Source: Aphelocoma coerulescens (Eukaryota; Chordata; Aves; Passeriformes; Corvidae). Taken from it: a stretch of 64,000 nt of DNA. Below are positions 59,891-64,000 of the stretch, piece after piece. The position numbers were made by a program, and so were the translations under genes. Below the pieces are notes generated by a model. The model searched no databases. It was not told where the DNA came from and saw only the letters and a list, made by a program, of their open reading frames with translations. The stretch's first letter is position 1; each line of letters starts with the position of its first letter. Location: positions 36,495,501 through 36,559,500 of the forward strand of contig NC_091020.1 of assembly GCF_041296385.1 (NCBI RefSeq). The letters are read 5' to 3'.

Positions 59891-62800
59891 CACATCACTC
59901 CTGCTGCAGTTGCCCATCTCCGTGGGCAGCCTCGGGGGCCAGGCGGGATGGGGCCTGACCACCACTGATGGCCCAACACCAGAGGCTCTCCAGCACCCTG
60001 GGACCCACAGACACCCCTCACCCAGCTGTGCCCTCTCCATAACCAGGCTGCCCTTTGACAAAGCACCGTTGTCTCCAGAGCCTGCCAATGACATGGCGCG
60101 CAATCGAGTGACAGGAGCTGCATCCAGCAGGGACGTGCGCCCCAAGTCCCTGCCTGTGGCTCTGGCAATCTCTCAGCCTCATGTGAGATCCAGGACAATA
60201 AAGGAAAAATCAAGGGCAAAAAATATCTGTGGCAGCTAAATATCAAGGGATTAAGTTTCCAGCCTTTCTTTAGGGGGAAAAATCCAACATTTATAAAGCT
60301 GCAAAAAAAGAAAATGGATCAAGCTAGTGTTGATGTCAAAGAAGGATTCAGTTGAGAATAGACTTGAAGGGAATTTTATTTATGGTGCAGCTACTGGGTG
60401 GGCATCTGTGACCTTTAGAAAATGGATTAAAGCCTTTCTATACCCAGCTCCAGGCTGTGTGAATTATTGAAGCACCAAAATCATGAAGTCGAAGTACTTG
60501 TGCAAAGCAACCCACACACAGCCAGCCTTCCCTGGGAGGGTCAGTGCGGAGCCGGGCACAGGGACCAGGACCCCTTCTAGAGGAGACCGGGGCCTCCAGC
60601 CCCACCCCACTGGTTCCCTCTGGAAGATTCCATTTCCTGCTGCTGCTCATTCCTGCCCCAACCCTGGTTTAATCCCCTATTTCCAATGGCACACAAAGAC
60701 ACAAATCCGTGCTGAAAAACTTCAGGTGTGTTCTTATTCCTTCACAGCAGTGAAGTGTAAATAATGAATTCCCACAACCCCATCCAGCTCTTTATCCCTT
60801 GGAAAAGGCGGCTGGGGCTGAGGCTGCAGAATCAAGAGGGAAGCCCAGGTGGGAGGAGGAGTACAGGCACAAACACCCCCAGCTGCCTCACAGATCAAAT
60901 GGACGGGGACTGCAGCCAGAAGAGGCCAACTTTCACAGGGAGAGGTCCAGACCCTGCAACGCCACCGATGCCTTTGGAGATTTCTGCGTCTCATCCTGTC
61001 TCTCCTGAAGCACAATGAACTTCAGAGCATACTTCCCATTAAAACAGGGCCACAATCTGCACCCCATTCTAGAAACCCTCTCCTGGCTGCTGTTCCTCGG
61101 GAAATGGCACCAGAGCAGCCAAAACCTGAGCAACTGCTGCTGCTGCTTGGAAAGGAGCCTGTGCTACAGGAGGAAACTATGCTGATATTAAATCACTGAA
61201 AATCAAATAATACCACCTCTACTATGTGTGGAAAATATTACACACTTGCTAATTGGAGTAAACATGGAATTGAACCTGACCTTCATTTGATTAACTGTAC
61301 CTTAAAGCTGATTAAACCCATCTCTAGACATCAGAAATTGGCCATTTATTTCATGTATGCCAGAGCCACAGCTCAGGGGCTCTCAGGCTTCTCAAAAGGG
61401 ATTTCTGAGTTCCTTTTTCCTTCCTTTCCTACAGCTCCCACACCGAGGACCTCACAGTCTGTCCTGAGAGGTGCACAGTGACCGTGGAAGGAAATGCTGT
61501 GCCCAAGGCCACCAGAGACGCTGCTCCCAGGTCCTGTCACCATGAGTCACACGGTGTCACAGCTTCCACAGCCTGCTCATGCACACGGACAGTCTACTTG
61601 GACATGGACACTGGCCCCTAAATATCTTCCTGGATGCAGGCAGAGAGTGGTTATATCAAACAAAGCAACTAAGTCACTCCTCAATTTCAAATACACTTGC
61701 CAGGTAGAGAGTTTTATGTTTTCTATAATTAAATGTGAGTTGTAAATGACTTGGTAAACGCAAAAAGCTTTTCTCAGTGTCAGAGGAAATTCAGCATATT
61801 GACATAATTATCCAGAAAGATGACAGATGAATCATTTCAGTATTTTGTTGAAAGTGTATGTACAGTTCTGATGCCTGATAGACTGCTACGTGCCAGACTT
61901 AACCTTTCTGCAACACAAAGCGCAGAGCGAGCAGCCACGGGGAGCAGCCACAAGGAGCAACTCTCTTCAAAGCCAAGAGGGTCCTGCCCTGGGATAAGAG
62001 TGGCTTTTTCTCTGTTTCATGTTCTGAGCAGAATTAATTTTCCAGGTGCTGCTGCTTAAAAGAATAAAACCTCCTTCTCTGCTAAGTTTATATCTGAAGT
62101 ATGAATCTTCTCCTATCAGTGCAAAACAAAAATGTGAGCTGCTCTTTTTCACCAAGGTTTTGAGTTGGTGTTTGGTCTTTGATTGTGAGCTGAAGACACA
62201 AGACCCTGAGTGTTCCTGTTCTCACCAGGAGTGTCTGGGGAGACTTTCTTCTGCTGTTTGCCTTATCCTCACAGCACAAGGACTGAGGTGGTATTTAATC
62301 ATTCACCCACCATCATTCAACAGAAGCCCAGAAATCTGACAGAGCTCTGCTGCAAGCTTTCACCTCTCCTTGCTCAAGGGACGTGGCTGCAAAGAGGGGT
62401 GAGTGTTTCAAACCACCCCCTCAGTGACTTGCACACTGCTGGCAATCCATTTTCATCAGCCCTGAAGTCCCAGGCAGATTTACATCGAAGCCCAGCAGGA
62501 ATTCACGTGGGTGGGTTGTGCCAGAGCAGGGTAATCGATCTCCTGGTGCTCGTCAGGGAACTGAGGCTGTAATGAAACGTCTTTGCTAGGAAGAAGCACT
62601 AATGGCAGCACTGTGACTGACAGTGTCCCCTCTCCTGACTCTCAGAACAGCTGGACCCTCCCCACACAGACTGTGGCTGGTTTTGTGCTGCTGCCGTTAC
62701 TCAGCGCTGATGCTGCTTAATACATTTCAAGTATTCAAAAAGAGATTTTCAGTAACTGGTAAAAATTTGGGTTCTTCTGGCCAAACAGGTCTCAGATCTC

Positions 62801-64000
62801 CTGGGAAATTTCTGCTTTTGCAAAGTTTCCATCTTCCAGCCATCCAAGCACAGCAGGTCAGGCTGCTCCCGAGGCCGTGGGAGCTGTACCACACAGAGGG
62901 AGAAGGCAAAGGACAGTGTGGGTCATCTCCAGAGCCAGATCTGGATCTTCTCACCCTCATGGCATCAGCTTTTGATCAAAGTACGATGGGAGAAACTGGC
63001 CTAGATGACCCGACCAGAGGGAAACACGAGCAGGTGCAGCCTACCCCAAGCACTTGGCTTGGCCTGTCTCTCTTACCAGTGTGTGGGGACACTTGTGTCA
63101 CCCTCTGAGCTGGGCTGGCTGGGCTGTTCCACAGGTTTGACACTGCACAGTTGCACACTTTCCAAGGCCATGTCCCCACCCAAAGCCCCAGTCCTGGCAC
63201 ACGACCCACAGCACACGAGAGTCACCTGAGCAGGTGACACACCCAATTCAGCAGTGTCCAGGGGTGGCCACGGGGACTCTGCTCCCACAGCTCCCGTCCA
63301 CCACACACAGGGGACTCTGCTGCACAGAGGGGCACAGCTACTGCTGGTCACAGCAAAACACAGGTGACAAAAGGACTGCAGACCTCCCAATGGACCCCCT
63401 GAATGCTGTGCTGGCCTTTCCAGCTCAGGGGGAAATGCTGAGAGTCACCCGCACAGGGATGGAGTGAGAGCCAGCGAAAAAGGGAATGGAAAAGGACTAA
63501 CACCAGGAAACCAACCAGTAACCGATTCTCAGAGATACACAGCTTTTTGATCATCACCTCCCACATCCTCCCACATGCTTGGCAAGAAAAAACAGTTAAA
63601 AATAAACAACAAAACCTCTTCAGCATAACTGATTTCTGATTGGGAAAACAGCCCAGGACTTCACAGAACCCTCCTGACCGGTGTGCCAGCTCAGTCAATC
63701 ACCAAGGGCAACTTCCAGCACCTTCCTGACTCACTGCCCCCCCTCACAATCCAGACATCCCCACAGGAAACTGAAAACATAAATAATGTTTGCTGTAAAA
63801 TGGTCACAATTACGCTGGTAATTTAAAATGCATCTGTTGCACCAAGATGCCAAGAATTAAAGCAATGCCAAATGGCAACAAGGTATTTTCCTGAGCATTT
63901 TTCCTGTGTTGACTGAGCAGCCGTTGTAAAAAAAATACAAAAATAGCCAATTTTGGCCCTGTTACTGTTCCAGTAACACACAAGTATATAACAGCAGACA

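Noticed and set aside
59397..60239. 280-codon open frame on the plus strand
   Set aside because: Runs through the antisense CR1 copy at 59656; repeat-derived and not conserved-looking.

Overview
The window is vertebrate nuclear DNA, almost certainly from a bird and probably a songbird. Genes are split into short GT-AG exons, the non-coding DNA is littered with short 5'-truncated CR1 retroposons (the main avian repeat), and one large GC-rich promoter island is present. No prokaryotic, viral or plasmid genes are seen.

Three neural genes can be read exon by exon. (1) JAKMIP3, plus strand: only the last six coding exons (206-5322) are here, ending in a hydrophobic tail. A splice donor follows the stop by 22 bases, and the probable 3' terminal exon lies about 12 kb downstream (about 17402-19215). 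(2) DPYSL4 (CRMP3), plus strand: complete, 14 coding exons at 20310-31995, giving 574 residues. A second upstream first exon (19547-19873) matches the long-isoform leader of the DPYSL2/DPYSL3 paralogues. (3) STK32C, minus strand: ten coding exons (47078 down to 39534) carry the kinase domain from the catalytic-lysine region to the C-terminus. The exons for the N-terminus and glycine-rich loop are not in the window, so 47079-64000 is read as intron.

Gene order and orientation (JAKMIP3 > DPYSL4 > < STK32C) match human 10q26.3. Two paralogous trios exist in vertebrates (JAKMIP2/DPYSL3/STK32A and JAKMIP1/CRMP1/STK32B). The assignment to the DPYSL4 trio rests on the DPYSL protein, which matches DPYSL4 closely from end to end and the other DPYSLs less well. 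DPYSL4 and STK32C converge, with about 3 kb between their 3' ends.

The remaining sequence is intron, UTR and repeats: about 21 CR1 fragments, a 14-bp minisatellite with higher-order structure (11657-12157), several microsatellites and some AT-rich blocks that could be conserved non-coding elements. I found no novel multi-gene system. The most interesting points are the DPYSL4 long-isoform exon, possible alternative JAKMIP3 C-termini, and the nested minisatellite.
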